A stretch of 64,000 nt of DNA from Bacteroidota bacterium (lineage in GTDB: Bacteria > Bacteroidota > Bacteroidia > UKL13-3), in assembly GCA_947457395.1 (NCBI GenBank), contig CANGVA010000002.1:17234-81233 (forward strand), written 5' to 3'. The translations under genes and the position numbers were made by a program. The notes beneath the pieces are model-generated. The model was given only the letters and a program-made list of their open reading frames with translations. It searched no databases and was not told where the DNA came from. Below are positions 62,275-64,000 of the stretch, in pieces (position 1 is the stretch's first letter; the number at the start of each line of letters is the position of its first letter).

Positions 62275-64000
62275 ATGCATTATTCTAATGCCCTTACGGA
62301 AGTTATTGATAAGGTAAAATATCTTACGGCATTAATTCAGATTCAGAAATCTGACCATGACGTTAGTCATAGGGTGTATAAGTATACCGGCATCAGCATC
62401 ATAAAGAAAATAATAAAATGGTTCCTGAAACTTTTAATCAGGATAGGGCGCAGATTGCCAAAAAAACTATTTAAAAACCCTTTTTCATTCATCTTTTTAA
62501 AAGCAGCTTCAGCCATTCTCTCTTTGCTAATTGCCAAGATTCAAAAACGCATGAAAGGCCGCTATAATATTTATGATGATAAAAAATTTGAATCAATTGC
62601 GTTTTTAAAAGAAGAAAAGCCATTGGTATCAGTAATTATACCTGTTCATAATCAATATCGGTATACCATGAGATGTCTTTACTCAATTGCCGAAACTGTT
62701 AAGGATGTGAAGTATGAAATCATACTTACAGATGATAACTCAACCGATGAAACAAAAAAAATTATTGAGAAAGTAAAACACATTACCTATATAAGAAATG
62801 AACCAGCTCTTGGCTTCTTAAGAAACTGCAATGCAGCAGCAAAAAAGGCGCGCGGGCAATACTTAGTATTCTTAAATAATGATACTGTTGTACAGCCACA
62901 ATGGCTTGAAAGTATGCTTGCCATTTTTGAACGGAATCCACTTGCCGGGATGGTAGGATCAAAACTGGTTTATCCCGAAGGGATTTTACAGGAGGCTGGT
63001 GGTATTATCTGGGATGATGCCTCAGGCTGGAACTTTGGCAAATTTCAACAACCAGATGAGGCTATGTTCAATTATGTAAAACCATGCGATTATATATCTG
63101 GTGCCAGCATTATGATTTCAACCAAACTATGGGAAGAGATTGGTGGATTTGACGACAGGTATGCACCTGCATATTTTGAGGACTCAGATCTGGCATTTGC
63201 CGTAAGAAAAAAAGGTTATGAAACCATCTATCAGCCACAATCAGTAGTGGTGCATTTTGAAGGTGTAACGCATGGAAAAAACATAACTAAAGGTGTTAAA
63301 AGACATCAGGAAATTAACAAGCAGACTTTTATTGAAAAATGGGGAAAAGAACTGCAAGAGCAGTTTCAGTCAGGAGAAGATGTTTTTCTTGCAAGAGACA
63401 GGAGTCGTAATAAGAAGTGTATAGTGGTAATTGATCATTATGTGCCCGAACCAGATAAAGATGCAGGCAGCAAGACCGTATTTCAATATCTTCAGTTGTT
63501 TATTGAGCAGGGCCTGAATGTTAAATTCATAGGGGATAACTATATGAATAAGGAACCTTATACATCAGCGCTTCAGCAGATGGGTATTGAAGTCTTATAT
63601 GGCTTATGGTATGCTGAAACATGGAGGAAATGGCTTACTGAGAATGATAAGTATATTGATTATTTTTTTATAAACCGACCACATATTGCATCCAAATACA
63701 TGCCTTTTATCAGAGAGCATTGTCGCGGTAAAATCATTTTCTATGGCCATGACTTACATTATTTGCGTGAAGAAAGACAAGCCACACTTGAACAGAAAAA
63801 AGAATTGCTGCTAGAAGCTGCACAGAGTAAGGAAAAAGAATACAGCCTATTCTCAATAGCTGATTTAATTTTATATCCTTCCTATACTGAGATTAATGAA
63901 ATAAAATCAAACAACCCCGATCTGCCGGTTACTGTTATGCCACCATATTTCTTTGAGCCCGTAACAAGTGAATATGTAGCTGCAGATAGAAAAGATTTAT
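62275..64000 (+). CDS. Two-domain glycosyltransferase (GT2 then GT4/GT1-like), partial
   Basis: The frame is open to the window end, giving at least 575 residues. The start is ambiguous: ATG 62275 is used, with TTG 62251 and GTG 62242 also in frame after a stop at 62239. A GT2 domain (about 115-350) has PLVSVIIPVHNQYRYTMRCL, LTDDNSTDETKK (DDNS motif), GQYLVFLNNDTVV (NND) and GGFDDRYAPAYFEDSDLAFA (the ED acceptor motif), with GASIMIS. After a linker, from about residue 383, a second domain begins VVIDHYVPEPDKDAG and GHDLHYLREER, typical of GT4/GT1-like transferases placed after GT2 domains in O-antigen loci. It is divergent from the preceding glycosyltransferase gene. Confidence 0.88.
   Translation, partial: MHYSNALTEVIDKVKYLTALIQIQKSDHDVSHRVYKYTGISIIKKIIKWFLKLLIRIGRRLPKKLFKNPFSFIFLKAASAILSLLIAKIQKRMKGRYNIYDDKKFESIAFLKEEKPLVSVIIPVHNQYRYTMRCLYSIAETVKDVKYEIILTDDNSTDETKKIIEKVKHITYIRNEPALGFLRNCNAAAKKARGQYLVFLNNDTVVQPQWLESMLAIFERNPLAGMVGSKLVYPEGILQEAGGIIWDDASGWNFGKFQQPDEAMFNYVKPCDYISGASIMISTKLWEEIGGFDDRYAPAYFEDSDLAFAVRKKGYETIYQPQSVVVHFEGVTHGKNITKGVKRHQEINKQTFIEKWGKELQEQFQSGEDVFLARDRSRNKKCIVVIDHYVPEPDKDAGSKTVFQYLQLFIEQGLNVKFIGDNYMNKEPYTSALQQMGIEVLYGLWYAETWRKWLTENDKYIDYFFINRPHIASKYMPFIREHCRGKIIFYGHDLHYLREERQATLEQKKELLLEAAQSKEKEYSLFSIADLILYPSYTEINEIKSNNPDLPVTVMPPYFFEPVTSEYVAADRKDL

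Overview
The window reads as chromosomal DNA of a member of the Bacteroidota, most likely near the Chitinophagales/Sphingobacteriales. The grounds are secreted proteins ending in type IX secretion (T9SS) sorting domains of both type A (the YPNPA kind) and type B (the gliding-motility-associated, CHU_C kind), promoters of the Bacteroidota form TTTG-N18/19-TAnnTTTG, almost no Shine-Dalgarno sequences, DUF4286, DUF5686 and DUF2452 family genes, and a tRNA gene without encoded CCA. Housekeeping genes are scattered singly or in small operons. No phage, transposase, CRISPR array or rRNA was seen.

Layout. 1-11424 (minus) is one uninterrupted reading frame of at least 3808 codons for a giant secreted repeat protein whose C-terminus lies outside the window. 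11676-14150 is a secreted endonuclease I with a T9SS type A tail. 14304-17604 holds purL, a small SET-domain gene and a MntA/HepT-like nucleotidyltransferase/HEPN pair. 17751-21440 holds a polysaccharide flippase, a TPR lipid-envelope or periplasmic protein and a DUF4286 gene. 21561-23332 holds gapA, a back-to-back promoter region, tRNA-Glu(TTC) and a 0.5-kb composite of nested repeats and hairpins that reuses the tRNA 3' end. 23333-28375 holds a TonB C-terminal-domain protein, a flavin reductase, a secreted M6 metalloprotease, comF and a GNAT gene. 28633-36623 holds a DUF5686 outer-membrane protein, a cyclophilin, a small conserved gene, a lamin-tail-domain secreted protein and rsmI.

36828-49347 is the most unusual part: a 2073-residue PKD/type B T9SS protein, a one-pass membrane protein that itself ends in a type-B-like domain, an abutting ECF sigma factor, and a divergent 1525-residue DUF7948/PKD/type B protein. 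The sigma and membrane genes look like a sigma/anti-sigma pair whose outside domain copies the sorting domain of the large exported proteins on both sides. I infer a possible cell-envelope circuit that senses secretion or cargo state.

49381-56492 is housekeeping (DUF2452, ispH, glutathione peroxidase, S41 protease, murQ, gcvH, lipocalin, glyS). 56552-64000 is a surface-polysaccharide block: DUF7033 deacetylase-like protein, FemAB/GNAT-like transferase, Ppx/GppA phosphatase, NAD-dependent sugar epimerase, a family 2 glycosyltransferase, and a divergent two-domain glycosyltransferase cut by the window end. Several ORF starts were moved from TTG codons to internal ATG codons that begin clear signal peptides. 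Functional calls rest on motifs recognised by eye; no database search was possible.
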